A stretch of DNA of 64,000 bases from Betaproteobacteria bacterium (GCA_009377585.1 WHTS01000007.1:47048-111047); one strand, 5' to 3'. Shown: positions 24,753 to 34,148, counted from the stretch's first letter. The notes: generated by a model not told the origin, from the letters alone. A program made the numbers and translations.

Positions 24753-25513
24753 TGTCCTCCGCCCTGATAGATGTCGGCCGGCGCCGTGCCCGGCGGCGGA
24801 TCGCGCCGCATGACGTCCTCGGCGTAGGGCTCGGAGGCGTCCTGCGGCCGATACCCCAGCCGATGGGCGTTGCGATTGTCGAACCAGGCGCGCGCGTTGT
24901 CGGAGATACCGTACACGATCTCGAACTGCAGGTCGGGATGTTCGATGCCGATGGTCACGAGCTGCGCCATGTCGCGCCCGCTGATCCAGATCGCGAGCCG
25001 GCGCCGGTCGATCGGGGCGTGGTTCACGTTGCCGATGCGCATGCAGAAAATCTGCATGCCGTAGCGGTTGGCGTAGAGGCTCGCCAGCGCTTCATTGAAA
25101 ACCTTGGAGACGCCGTAGCGGCTGTCGGGCTTGGGGTAGACGGTGTGATCGATGGTCTGGTCGCAGCGATAGAACCCGACCGCATGATTGGAGGTGGCCA
25201 CGAGGAAACGCTTGACGCCGTTGCGGCGCGCGGCTTCGATCGTGTTGTAGAAACCGACGATGTTCGCGTTCAGGATGTGCTCCCAGTCGTGCTCGCCGGA
25301 TTGACCGCCGAAATGCACCACCGCATCCACACCCTGGGTGATCGCCAGCGCGTCTTCCATGCGCGAGATGTCGCCGGCGACGAAGGTCTCGTTCTCTGCG
25401 AGGTTGGTGACGGGCGTGATGTCCGACAGCCGCAGCCGGTAATTGCCGCGCAGCTCCGGGCGCAGAAAGGTGCCGATGCGCCCGGCTGCGCCGGTCATGA
25501 GGATCGTTTTCAT
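24695..25513 (-). CDS. NAD(P)-dependent epimerase/dehydratase, uronate-dehydrogenase-like
   Basis: Extended short-chain dehydrogenase of 272 residues. The Rossmann start MTGAAGRIGTFLRPEL carries GXXGXXG. ATSNHAVGFY gives the catalytic Ser region near residue 107, and YGVSK near residue 132 supplies Tyr and Lys. The overall plan (HFGGQSGEHDWEHILNANI, CMRIGNVNHAP) resembles uronate dehydrogenase Udh, which oxidises galacturonate or glucuronate to lactones. Specificity is inferred. The last about 20 residues (AEGGTRSALAVEPGSK) fall in the overlap with the shortened CBS gene and may derive from the same rearrangement. Confidence 0.75.
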   Translation of the reverse strand: MKTILMTGAAGRIGTFLRPELRGNYRLRLSDITPVTNLAENETFVAGDISRMEDALAITQGVDAVVHFGGQSGEHDWEHILNANIVGFYNTIEAARRNGVKRFLVATSNHAVGFYRCDQTIDHTVYPKPDSRYGVSKVFNEALASLYANRYGMQIFCMRIGNVNHAPIDRRRLAIWISGRDMAQLVTIGIEHPDLQFEIVYGISDNARAWFDNRNAHRLGYRPQDASEPYAEDVMRRDPPPGTAPADIYQGGGHCMAEGGTRSALAVEPGSK

Positions 25514-25648
25514 GGCGCTCCCGTGGGTGGGTTGAACGCGGCATCTTGACGAGGCCCCGAGGTTGCGTCAATCGAGCAGGCGGCACCTGGTTGCGCTCCG
25601 TTGCGGCGACCGCCTCGCGGAACAACCGAACACATGCGGCGCCGCCCG

Positions 25649-25654
25649 TATAAT
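25649..25654 (+). promoter_or_regulatory. Perfect -10 box (TATAAT) upstream of the F420 gene
   Basis: TATAAT lies 89 nt before the cofGH start in the divergent gap with the epimerase. The -35 position (about 25626, CCGAAC) is poor, so an activator may be needed or the box may be fortuitous. Confidence 0.4.
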
Positions 25655-25742
25655 GGCCAGGCGGTGAGCTCGATCGACCAACGCCGGGTGATCCCTCCCG
25701 GCTGGAGTCTCTGCAGCACGCATACCCAGCTACGCAAGGCTT

Positions 25743-28151
25743 ATGGACATCTCCCACGGGATAGCGGACGAATTCGCGCACCGGCAGTTGCCGGAGCTCA
25801 TGACGCAGGCACGCGCGGCAACCCTGCGCCACCATGGCCGGCGCGTTTCGTATTCGCGCAAGGTCTTCATCCCGCTCACGCGCCTCTGCCGCGACAGCTG
25901 TCACTACTGCACCTTCGCCACGGCGCCGCGCCATCTGCACCGCGCCTACCTGACGCCCGAGGAAGTGATCGCCATCGCGCGCGCCGGCGCGCAGGCCGGA
26001 TGCAAGGAAGCGCTGTTCACGCTCGGCGACAAGCCCGAGTTGCGCTATGGGGCGGCTCGGCGCGAGTTGGCGGAATTGGGATACGAGTCGACCACCCGCT
26101 ACCTGGAGGCCATGTGCGAGCGCGTCCTGCGTGAAACCGGGCTTCTGCCGCACGTCAATGCCGGGGTGCTGAGCGCCGAAGACATCGCGCGCCTGCGCCG
26201 CGTGTCGGTGTCGCAGGGCCTGATGCTGGAGTCGGCGTCCGAACGGCTGTGCGCGCCGGGCGGGCCGCATCACGGCTCGCCGGACAAGGCGCCGCAGGTG
26301 CGGCTCGAAGCGTTGCGCGCGGCCGGCGAGGCTGCGGTTGCGACCACGACCGGCATTCTGATCGGCATCGGCGAGATGCGCACCGAGCGCATCGAGGCGC
26401 TGCAGGCGATCGCTGCCGTGCACAGCCGCTATGGTCACATCCAGGAAGTCATCATCCAGAACTTCCGTGCGAAGCCGGGAACGCGCATGGCGCAGGCACC
26501 CGAGCCCGAGCTCGAGGATTTGCTCTGGACCATCGCGGTCGCGCGCCTGCTGCTCGGGCCCGACATGAACATCCAGGCGCCGCCGAACCTGTCCGCGAAC
26601 GCCCATGCGGCGCTGATCGCGGCCGGCAGCAACGATTTCGGCGGCATCTCGCCGGTTACGATCGATCACGTCAATCCCGAGGCGCCGTGGCCGGCGATCG
26701 AGGCGCTCGCCCGCACCTGCGTCGGGGAAGGCTCGGTGCTGGTGGAGCGGCTCGCCATCTATCCCGAATACGCATGCGCGCCGCAGCGCTGGCTCGACGC
26801 CGGCTTGCAGCGCGAGGTGCTGCAGCTGCTCGACAGCGAGGGCTACGCCCGCACCGACCCGTGGCAGCCCGGCATCGCGTCGGTACCTTTGCCGAGCCCT
26901 GCGCGCGCTCTTTCGCGCTCGGGCGGCGCCGAGGACATCGGGCGCATTCTGGACCAGGCCAGCGCGGGCGAGCGCCTGGATGCGAATGCCATCGTGCGCT
27001 TGTTCGCGGCGCGCGACGAGGAATTCGAGCGCGTGTGCAACGCCGCCGACGCGCTGCGCCGGGCAGCCGTCGGCGATACCGTCACCTACGTGGTCAATCG
27101 CAACATCAACTACACCAACGTCTGCCAGTACCGGTGCAACTTCTGCGCGTTTTCCAAGGGCACGCCTGCACGCGGACTGCGCGGCCCGGCGTACGACCTG
27201 CCGCTCGCCGAGATCGACCGCCGTGCGCGCGAAGCCTGGGAGCGCGGCGCTACCGAGGTCTGCATGCAAGGCGGGATTCATCCGAGCTACAGCGGCGATA
27301 CCTACCTGGCATTGCTCGATACGGTCAAGCGCGCCGTACCCGCCATGCACGTGCACGCCTTCTCTCCGCTCGAGATCGCGCACGGCGCAGCCACCCTGGG
27401 GCTCGGGCTCGCCGCCTACCTGAACCGGCTGCGCGACGCCGGGCTCGGCTCCCTGCCCGGCACCGCGGCCGAGATCCTCGATGACGAGGTGCGCGCGGTG
27501 CTGTGTCCCGACAAGCTCGACACGCACCAGTGGCTGGAAGTGGTCGAGGCCGCGCATGGCTGCGCTTTGCCGACCACGTCGACCATCATGTTCGGCCATG
27601 TCGACCGGCCGATCCACTGGGCCCGCCACCTCCTGCATCTGCGCGACCTGCAGAGTCGCACGGGCGGCATCAGCGAGTTCGTGCCGCTGCCCTTCGTCGC
27701 CATGGAAGCGCCTATCTATCGCAAGGGCCGCGCGCGACCCGGTCCCACCTACCGGGAGGCCATGCTCATGCATGCGGTCGCCCGCCTGGCGTTGCACCCG
27801 CTCATCCGCAATATTCAGGTGTCGTGGGTGAAGATGGGCGCAGCCGGGGCGGCGGCCTGCCTCGCGGCGGGCGCTAACGATCTGGGCGGCACATTGATGA
27901 ACGAGAGTATCTCGCGCGCCGCCGGCACCCAGCACGGCCAGGAGTTTTCACCGCAACAGATGGATGCGCTGATCCGCTCGCTCGGTCGCACGCCCGCACA
28001 GCGCACCACCCGCTACGCCGCAGCGCCGGCCGAACGTAGCGAAGCGGCCTACCGGGCGCGACCCCTGCTTCCAATCGGGTCCGCCGCCGACGCGGCGGGC
28101 CAAGCCGGTGGTCGGACGCGTCAGCTCGCGCACCCTTCGACGCAAGGATGA
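25743..28151 (+). CDS. Fused CofG-CofH (FbiC-like) 7,8-didemethyl-8-hydroxy-5-deazariboflavin synthase
   Basis: An 802-residue double radical SAM enzyme that builds Fo, the deazaflavin core of cofactor F420, from tyrosine and 5-amino-6-ribitylaminouracil. The N-terminal half is CofG: RKVFIPLTRLCRDSCHYC with cluster Cys at residues 49, 53 and 56, and ALFTLGDKPE. The C-terminal half is CofH: NINYTNVCQYRCNFCAFSKG with Cys 461, 465 and 468, and MQGGIHPSY. Both halves look complete, ending with the CofH segment SWVKMGAAGAAACLAAGANDLGGT, then an Ala-rich tail of about 50 residues. No cofC, cofD or cofE gene is in the window. ATG 25743 has AAGG just upstream. Confidence 0.9.
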   Translation: MDISHGIADEFAHRQLPELMTQARAATLRHHGRRVSYSRKVFIPLTRLCRDSCHYCTFATAPRHLHRAYLTPEEVIAIARAGAQAGCKEALFTLGDKPELRYGAARRELAELGYESTTRYLEAMCERVLRETGLLPHVNAGVLSAEDIARLRRVSVSQGLMLESASERLCAPGGPHHGSPDKAPQVRLEALRAAGEAAVATTTGILIGIGEMRTERIEALQAIAAVHSRYGHIQEVIIQNFRAKPGTRMAQAPEPELEDLLWTIAVARLLLGPDMNIQAPPNLSANAHAALIAAGSNDFGGISPVTIDHVNPEAPWPAIEALARTCVGEGSVLVERLAIYPEYACAPQRWLDAGLQREVLQLLDSEGYARTDPWQPGIASVPLPSPARALSRSGGAEDIGRILDQASAGERLDANAIVRLFAARDEEFERVCNAADALRRAAVGDTVTYVVNRNINYTNVCQYRCNFCAFSKGTPARGLRGPAYDLPLAEIDRRAREAWERGATEVCMQGGIHPSYSGDTYLALLDTVKRAVPAMHVHAFSPLEIAHGAATLGLGLAAYLNRLRDAGLGSLPGTAAEILDDEVRAVLCPDKLDTHQWLEVVEAAHGCALPTTSTIMFGHVDRPIHWARHLLHLRDLQSRTGGISEFVPLPFVAMEAPIYRKGRARPGPTYREAMLMHAVARLALHPLIRNIQVSWVKMGAAGAAACLAAGANDLGGTLMNESISRAAGTQHGQEFSPQQMDALIRSLGRTPAQRTTRYAAAPAERSEAAYRARPLLPIGSAADAAGQAGGRTRQLAHPSTQG

Positions 28152-28329
28152 GCCATGAGCAAGCGCCGGACGCGCCGTTTGCCATTGCCCAGGCCCGCAG
28201 CCGGGACCGTCGGATCGCCGGCAACGCCGAGCCAATAGCCCACGAGATTTCTTGCAGCCCCAGGCACGGCGCGTGCAACCGCGCGCTTCGCGACGCACGC
28301 ACGCTCCGAAGCTGGTCGCGTTCGCCCTG

Positions 28330-28351
28330 CTAGATCCCAGCTAGATCCCAT
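28330..28351 (+). repeat. 11-bp tandem repeat ahead of opgG
   Basis: CTAGATCCCAG (28330-28340) is followed directly by CTAGATCCCAT (28341-28351). It lies just upstream of the probable opgG ribosome-binding site (GAGGGAG at 28355-28361). Confidence 0.7.
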
Positions 28352-28367
28352 CCCGAGGGAGCAACGC

Positions 28368-29924
28368 ATCGGAACCGCGCGTTCACGCCTTTCCCGCCTT
28401 TCTTCCCATTGGACTGCCTTTGTTTTAGCGGTCGCGACGGCCGTCGTTGCCTGGCCAGCGAATGCTTTCGACTTCGGCGACGTGATCCAGATCGCGGGCG
28501 AGCTTGCCGGTCGACCTTACCGGCCACGCACCGCGACGATTCCGGACGAGCTGCGCAAGCTGACCTTCGCCCAGTTCCAGCAGATCCGCTACAAGCCCGA
28601 ACGCAACTTGTGGCATCGGGCCAACATTCCGTTCGAAGTGAGCTTCGTGCATCTCGGCACCAACTTCAACGAGCCGGTCAGGGTGCAAGAATTGTCTACC
28701 GACGGCACTCGCCGGCTCGTCTTCAACCCCGACCAGTTCGACTATGGGCCCTTGAAGCTGCCGCAGCTCAAGGCGGGCGAGCTCGGCTTTGCCGGGTTTC
28801 GCGTGCATTACCCCTTGAACGACCGCGCACGCAAGGACGAAGTCATGGTGTTCCTTGGCGCGAGCTACTTTCGAACGGTGGCGCAGGGGCTGCGCTACGG
28901 CTTGTCGGCGCGCGGCCTGGCGATCGATACCGGGGAAGCTTCGGGGGAGGAGTTTCCGCGCTTCGTGGAGTTCTGGATCAATCGTCCGTCGCCCGACGAT
29001 CGCGCGCTGATCATCTTCGCGCTGCTCGATTCGCGCCGCGTGACCGGCGCTTTCCGCTTCGTCCTGCGGCCCGGCGCGCCGACCCGCATGGATGTGCGGG
29101 CGCGAATCTATTTGCGCGAGAACGTGGCCAAGCTCGGCATCGCGCCGCTCACCAGCATGTTTTTCTACGGCGAGAACCAACCGGCGCCTGGCCCCACGCT
29201 GCGCCCGGAGGTACACGACTCCGACGGGATTTCCATCCGCTCTTCCAGCGGCGAATGGATCTGGCGCCCGTTGCAGAACCCGCGCCGGCTCCTCATTACG
29301 TCGTACGCGCTCACCGAACCGCTCGGATTCGGCCTGCTGCAGCGCGACCGTGACTTTCGCGCCTACGAGGATCTGGATGCGCGCTACGACCTGCGCCCCA
29401 GCGCCTGGGTGGAACCGAAGGGAAAGTGGGGCGCCGGTCGCGTCGAGCTGGTGCAGATTCCCAGCCCCGACGAAACCAACGACAACATCGTCGCCTACTG
29501 GATTCCCGCCAAGCAGCCGGCGCCGAAGCGGCCGCTGGACCTGGAGTACGAGCTGACCTGGGGACGGGAACCGGATTTGCCGATGCCTGCGGTACGCGTC
29601 GTGCAAACGCGCCGGTTGCAATCGGCCCCGGTCGAGCGCAAGGACAAGGCGGCGACGGACAAGAGCACGCTGTTCGTCATCGACTTCGCGCCGGATCCGG
29701 CCGCCAAGCTGCCCGAGGTTACTGTGCAATGGCAGGTGTCGGGAGACGACAACGCCGACATCGTCGAGCGCACGCTGCGTCGCCACGAAGCGACCGGGGG
29801 TTGGCGTGCGACCGTGCGAGTGCGCGCAATCGATGAGAAACGTGCGGTGGAATTGCGCGGACAACTGAACGCTGCCGGTACACCGTTGTCGGAAGTGTGG
29901 AGTTATATCGTCCCTCCCGAGTAG
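28368..29924 (+). CDS. opgG: Periplasmic glucan biosynthesis protein OpgG (unusual start codon)
   Basis: Exported protein needed to make osmoregulated periplasmic glucans. The mature part (FDFGDVIQIAGELAGRPYRP onward) follows the OpgG pattern, with FLGASYFRTVAQG, YGLSARGLAIDTG, PLTSMFFYGEN and QRDRDFRAYEDL. The first usable ATG/GTG/TTG in frame is the GTG at 28482, which would remove the signal peptide. Yet the frame upstream encodes a textbook one (SSHWTAFVLAVATAVVAWPA, then NA). GAGGGAG sits 6 nt before an ATC at 28368 in this frame. I propose that ATC, giving 518 residues, near the usual 511. It could be a rare initiation codon, a mutated ATG or a base error. opgH follows 32 nt later. Confidence 0.8.
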   Translation: MGTARSRLSRLSSHWTAFVLAVATAVVAWPANAFDFGDVIQIAGELAGRPYRPRTATIPDELRKLTFAQFQQIRYKPERNLWHRANIPFEVSFVHLGTNFNEPVRVQELSTDGTRRLVFNPDQFDYGPLKLPQLKAGELGFAGFRVHYPLNDRARKDEVMVFLGASYFRTVAQGLRYGLSARGLAIDTGEASGEEFPRFVEFWINRPSPDDRALIIFALLDSRRVTGAFRFVLRPGAPTRMDVRARIYLRENVAKLGIAPLTSMFFYGENQPAPGPTLRPEVHDSDGISIRSSSGEWIWRPLQNPRRLLITSYALTEPLGFGLLQRDRDFRAYEDLDARYDLRPSAWVEPKGKWGAGRVELVQIPSPDETNDNIVAYWIPAKQPAPKRPLDLEYELTWGREPDLPMPAVRVVQTRRLQSAPVERKDKAATDKSTLFVIDFAPDPAAKLPEVTVQWQVSGDDNADIVERTLRRHEATGGWRATVRVRAIDEKRAVELRGQLNAAGTPLSEVWSYIVPPE

Positions 29925-29956
29925 CTGGGTCATCGAGGGGCGCGTCAAGGAATCCG

Positions 29957-32299
29957 ATGCAAGATCTCGCACCGTCCTCGTTGGAGAGCACGCACGCGCG
30001 GCATGCCGGCGAAATTTCGCTCGGCGATACGCAGCAACTCGATCCGAGCGCCGACGAGCCGGCGCACATTCCGACCACGCCGCCGCTGAAGCGCACTTCG
30101 ATCGCGCCGAGCTCGTGGCCGCAAAGCCTGATGCGACGCGCGTTGCGTGTCCGGCCCGCGCGGCAAGCTGCCGACGAATCCGCCCCGCCCGCCCAGGACG
30201 CGCGCTTGCGCCGCGACGGCGCCGTGCGCCGCATGGGCCTGCTGCTCCTGACCATCGGTCAAACCTGGATCGCCACCGACTTCATGACCACGGTGCTGCC
30301 CTACCAGGGCAGGCAGCCGTTGGAGATCGCGATCCTCATCCTGTTCGCGCTCCTGTTCGGCTGGGTCAGCGCCGGCTTCTGGACGGCGCTCGCCGGTTTC
30401 TTTCTTCTGCTCACCGGCAAGGATCGCTATGCGATTTCGGCCAAGGCCGGGGCGACCAAAGCGATCGACCCGTCGGCGCGTACCGCGGTGATCATGCCGA
30501 TCTGCAACGAAGACGTGCCGCGCGTGTTTGCGGGACTGCGGGCGACCTACGAATCGCTCGAGCGCAGCGGCCAGTCGCAGCACTTCGACTTCTTCGTGCT
30601 GAGCGACAGCGCGGATCCCGACAAGCGCGTCGCCGAACAAGCGGCGTGGCTCGAGCTGTGCCGGGCGGTGAATGGTTTCGGCCGCGTTTTCTACCGCTGG
30701 CGGCGGCACCGCATCAAGCGCAAGAGCGGCAACGTTGCCGATTTCTGCCGCCGCTGGGGAAGCAATTACCGATACATGGTCGTGCTCGATGCGGACAGTG
30801 TCATGACCGGCGAGTGCCTGACGCGGCTGGTCGGCATGATGGAGGTTTCGCCCGGCGCCGGCATCATCCAGACCATCCCGCGCGCCGCCGGCCGGGAGAC
30901 GCTGCATGCGCGCATTCAGCAATTCGCCGCCAATGTCTACGGTCCGCTATTCGCGGCGGGCCTGCACTTCTGGCAGCTCGGCGAATCGCACTACTGGGGA
31001 CACAATGCCATCATCCGCGTGGCGCCCTTCATGCGCTATTGCGCGCTGCGCCGCCTGCCGGGCAGAGGCGTGCTCTCGGGCGAGATCCTTTCGCACGATT
31101 TCGTCGAGGCTGCGCTCATGCGCCGCGCCGGCTGGGGCGTGTGGATCGCCTACGACCTACCCGGCAGCTACGAGGAGATGCCGCCCAATCTGATGGACGA
31201 GATCAAGCGCGACCGGCGCTGGTGCCAGGGCAACCTCATGAACTTCCGGCTGATCGCGATGGACGGCGTGCACACAGTGCATCGCGCGGTGTTCATGACC
31301 GGCGTGCTCGCCTACGTGTCGTCGCCGCTGTGGTTCGTCGCGCTGATCCTGTCCACCGCGTTGCTCGCGGTGCATACGCTGTACGAACCGGTCTACTTCG
31401 TGCAGTCCTATCAGCTGTTCCCGTTATGGCCCGAGTGGCGGCCGGAGCGCGCGGTGGCGCTGTTCAGCACCACGCTCTCGCTGCTGTTCCTGCCGAAGGT
31501 CCTGAGCATGCTGATCGTGATGAAAGACGGCGTGCGTGCCTACGGCGGCGTGCTGCGCCTGGCGGCAAGCGTGTTCTTCGAGATGATCATTTCGGCGCTG
31601 CTGGCGCCGATCCGGATGATCTTCCATACCCAATTCGTCACCGCCGCGCTCGCGGGCCGGTCGGTGCAATGGAAGTCCCCGCCGCGCGAGGACGTCGAGA
31701 CGACGTGGTCGGAGGCGTTGCGCCGTCACGGCGGCCAGACGCTGCTCGGGATCGCCTGGGTGGGCAGCGTCTACTGGCTCAATCCCTCGCACGTGTGGTG
31801 GTTGCTGCCTGTGGCGGGCGCGCTGATCCTGTCCATCCCGGTGTCGGTGATCCTGAGCCGCGCATCGCTCGGGCGCCGGCTGCGCCGCAGGCGCCTGTTC
31901 CTGGTGCCCGAGGAAGCGAGCGGTTCGCTGGAGATCCAGCAGACGGCGGCGCTGACCCGGGCCGCGCCCAAGGGCATCGACTTCATCGCCGCGATCGTCG
32001 ATCCGATCGCCAATGCCCGCGCTCGCGCGATGGCCCCGCATGGCCATGGCGGCGGCGAGGCGAGGGCGTCGGCCGAGGCACTGCTGCGCCATGCGCTGGT
32101 GCAGGGTCCGCAAGCTTTGAGCGTGCGCGACAAGATGACGCTGCTCGAGGATGCCCGGCTGCTCGAGTTGCTGCATCGCCTGGTGACAAGCTCCGAGGCG
32201 GCTTCGCCCGGCTGGCGCCAGGCCGAGACTCAAACCGCTTCGCCGGCATTGCTTCCCAAACGTGAGCTGGCGGGTCAACCCCTCGCCGGTGCCGCTTAG
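29957..32299 (+). CDS. opgH: Glucan glucosyltransferase OpgH (MdoH)
   Basis: Inner-membrane family-2 glucosyltransferase of 780 residues that polymerises UDP-glucose into the linear backbone of periplasmic glucans. Two transmembrane helices flank residues 95-155. The cytoplasmic catalytic domain has TAVIMPICNEDVPRVF, the DXD-like VVLDADSVMTGECL, SHDFVEAALMRRAGWGVW and the product-binding RRWCQGNLMNFRL. About six further helices follow. The length matches the family. ATG 29957 is preceded by AAGGA. It is in tandem with opgG, the conserved opgGH order, and convergent with opgD. Confidence 0.95.
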   Translation: MQDLAPSSLESTHARHAGEISLGDTQQLDPSADEPAHIPTTPPLKRTSIAPSSWPQSLMRRALRVRPARQAADESAPPAQDARLRRDGAVRRMGLLLLTIGQTWIATDFMTTVLPYQGRQPLEIAILILFALLFGWVSAGFWTALAGFFLLLTGKDRYAISAKAGATKAIDPSARTAVIMPICNEDVPRVFAGLRATYESLERSGQSQHFDFFVLSDSADPDKRVAEQAAWLELCRAVNGFGRVFYRWRRHRIKRKSGNVADFCRRWGSNYRYMVVLDADSVMTGECLTRLVGMMEVSPGAGIIQTIPRAAGRETLHARIQQFAANVYGPLFAAGLHFWQLGESHYWGHNAIIRVAPFMRYCALRRLPGRGVLSGEILSHDFVEAALMRRAGWGVWIAYDLPGSYEEMPPNLMDEIKRDRRWCQGNLMNFRLIAMDGVHTVHRAVFMTGVLAYVSSPLWFVALILSTALLAVHTLYEPVYFVQSYQLFPLWPEWRPERAVALFSTTLSLLFLPKVLSMLIVMKDGVRAYGGVLRLAASVFFEMIISALLAPIRMIFHTQFVTAALAGRSVQWKSPPREDVETTWSEALRRHGGQTLLGIAWVGSVYWLNPSHVWWLLPVAGALILSIPVSVILSRASLGRRLRRRRLFLVPEEASGSLEIQQTAALTRAAPKGIDFIAAIVDPIANARARAMAPHGHGGGEARASAEALLRHALVQGPQALSVRDKMTLLEDARLLELLHRLVTSSEAASPGWRQAETQTASPALLPKRELAGQPLAGAA

Positions 32300-32305
32300 C
32301 GCACT

Positions 32306-33895
32306 TCAGAATTTGCGCCGATCCGCAGGCGGCGGCGTCCATTGGTAGGCCCAAGTCTCGGTGAGCGGTTTTCCGCCGGAGCGCAGGCAAAGCCGCAGGT
32401 TGATCGGGTCGGTTCTTTCGTCGGTGGGCTTCAGGTCGAACATTGCGCGATAGCCCTTGATGGGGTGCAGCGGGCGGGCCGATGTGATCTCGACCTCGCC
32501 GCGCGAGGCGGTGATGACCGGTTCGACCTCGGCCTTGGCCGGCAGGCGCGAGAACACTTCGCCCGCGAAGTCGACCACGAAGCGGCGCGAGTAGTAGGTC
32601 CGTGGGCGGCCGACCACGCCGCCGATGCCGGTATGCGTGGCGACGACGTAGCCGATCGCCGGCGTGCCCGGCGTGCGAGCCCCCCAATGGAGTCGATAGC
32701 TGTAGAGCATTTCCTCGCCCGGTTGCGGCTTGCGCTGCGGATGCCAGAACGCGACGATGTTGTCGGAGGTCTCGTCGGCGGTCGGAATCTCCAACAGGGA
32801 AACTTCGCCCTTACCCCAGCTGCCGTGCGGCTCCACCCACAAGCTCGGCCGGCGATTGTAGAAGGCGCCGTCGTCCTGGTAGTGGGCGAAATCGCGGTCG
32901 CGCTGCATGAGCCCGAAGCCGCGCGGGTTCTCGTCGCCATAGGCGTTGAAGGCGAGGTGCTCCGGATTCACCAGCGGCCGCCATATGCGCTCGCCATTGC
33001 CGGTCCAGAGCGCAAGACCGTCGGAATCGTGGATCTCCGGACGCCAGTCGATCGCGACGCGCCGGTCGTTCTCGCCATGCAGGTACATGCTGGTCAGGGG
33101 CGCGATGCCGATGCGCTCGATCTCCTTGCGCGGATACAACGATGCGTCGACATCCATGAGGAGGGTCGCGCCAGGAACGATATCGAATCGATATGCGCCG
33201 CTGATGCTGGGGGAATCGAGCAGCGCGTAGAGGCTCAGCCGCTCCGAAGACGGATCCGGACGCTCCAGCCAGAAGTCGGTGAAGCGCGGAAATTCCTCCG
33301 GCCGCGGCAGGCCGGTATCGACCGCGAGCCCTCGCGCCGACAGGCCGTATTGCTTCTCCGCCCCGACGGCCCGGAAGTAGCTCGCGCCGAGGAAGGCGGC
33401 GATGTCGCGCTCGGGGTCGCTGCGATGCAGGACGCGGAAGCCGGCAAAGCCGAGATCCGGCGGCAGCGCCACGCCGGCGAGCCCGCTCTTGCTGTGATCG
33501 AACATCGCGGCGTCATACGCGACCTCGCGCGCGAGCCCCTCGCGCAGCGCGTGGATGCGCACCGGCAGCTCGAAGAATAGCCCCATGTGGAAGAAGCGAA
33601 TGGTGAAGCGCGTCCGATCGTCCGCCCAGAGCGCGTGATCGGGCTGGAAGCGGATGCTCTGATACTGATCCCAGTCGAGCTGCTTGACCTCGGCGGGCAG
33701 ACGCTCGGCCGGCGCCTGGTAGGGTTGTGCGGCAAGCGAGCGCGCGCGTCCCTTGAGCGCGGCATAGTCGAACGGTTGCGGCTCGCCCAGAAAGCGCAAT
33801 TCCTGTCCAGCGCTGTCGCGGCCCGCGGCCGCAACCGTTGCGGCACGCAGAAAGGCGGCCGCCCCCATAATCTTGAGCACGTCACGGCGGTGCAT
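32306..33895 (-). CDS. opgD: Periplasmic glucan biosynthesis protein OpgD (Tat-exported)
   Basis: OpgG/OpgD-family protein of 529 residues. The N-terminus MHRRDVLKIMGAAAFLRAAT is a twin-arginine signal, which distinguishes OpgD from Sec-exported OpgG. The body carries HMGLFFELPVRIH, FLGASYFRAVGAEKQYGLS, PLTSMYLHGEND and GFGLMQRDRDFAHYQD. OpgD adjusts glucan chain length or branching. The ATG at 33895 is chosen over a TTG three codons earlier because spacing from GAGAG is better. It ends 7 nt from the convergent opgH stop. Having both opgG and opgD flanking opgH is tidy functional clustering. Confidence 0.93.
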   Translation of the reverse strand: MHRRDVLKIMGAAAFLRAATVAAAGRDSAGQELRFLGEPQPFDYAALKGRARSLAAQPYQAPAERLPAEVKQLDWDQYQSIRFQPDHALWADDRTRFTIRFFHMGLFFELPVRIHALREGLAREVAYDAAMFDHSKSGLAGVALPPDLGFAGFRVLHRSDPERDIAAFLGASYFRAVGAEKQYGLSARGLAVDTGLPRPEEFPRFTDFWLERPDPSSERLSLYALLDSPSISGAYRFDIVPGATLLMDVDASLYPRKEIERIGIAPLTSMYLHGENDRRVAIDWRPEIHDSDGLALWTGNGERIWRPLVNPEHLAFNAYGDENPRGFGLMQRDRDFAHYQDDGAFYNRRPSLWVEPHGSWGKGEVSLLEIPTADETSDNIVAFWHPQRKPQPGEEMLYSYRLHWGARTPGTPAIGYVVATHTGIGGVVGRPRTYYSRRFVVDFAGEVFSRLPAKAEVEPVITASRGEVEITSARPLHPIKGYRAMFDLKPTDERTDPINLRLCLRSGGKPLTETWAYQWTPPPADRRKF

Positions 33896-34148
33896 GGCAA
33901 ACAAATCTCTCGGATCGGAAACGGAAAAGCGCGCCGGAAGGCACCTGCCCCAGCTCGTCCAACGCTATTGGTCCGCGCCATACGCAATTCGTTCTCCCGA
34001 CCGATGCATGCCGTGCGGTCCAGCGCCGAGTTTCCTGGCGCACGTCGTAGTTTGATGCGATGCCGGACTCTGGTACCTTTGCGGCTCGCCGGCAAAAAAT
34101 CGGCGCGTCAGCGGCGCGCCTCGAGCCGTGCATCTCCGAGGTGTAGCG

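Noticed and set aside
28148..28333. A 61-codon frame overlapping the cofGH stop
   Set aside because: It starts with an ATGA overlap but has no homology or credible composition. The same stretch is better explained as leader sequence for opgG.
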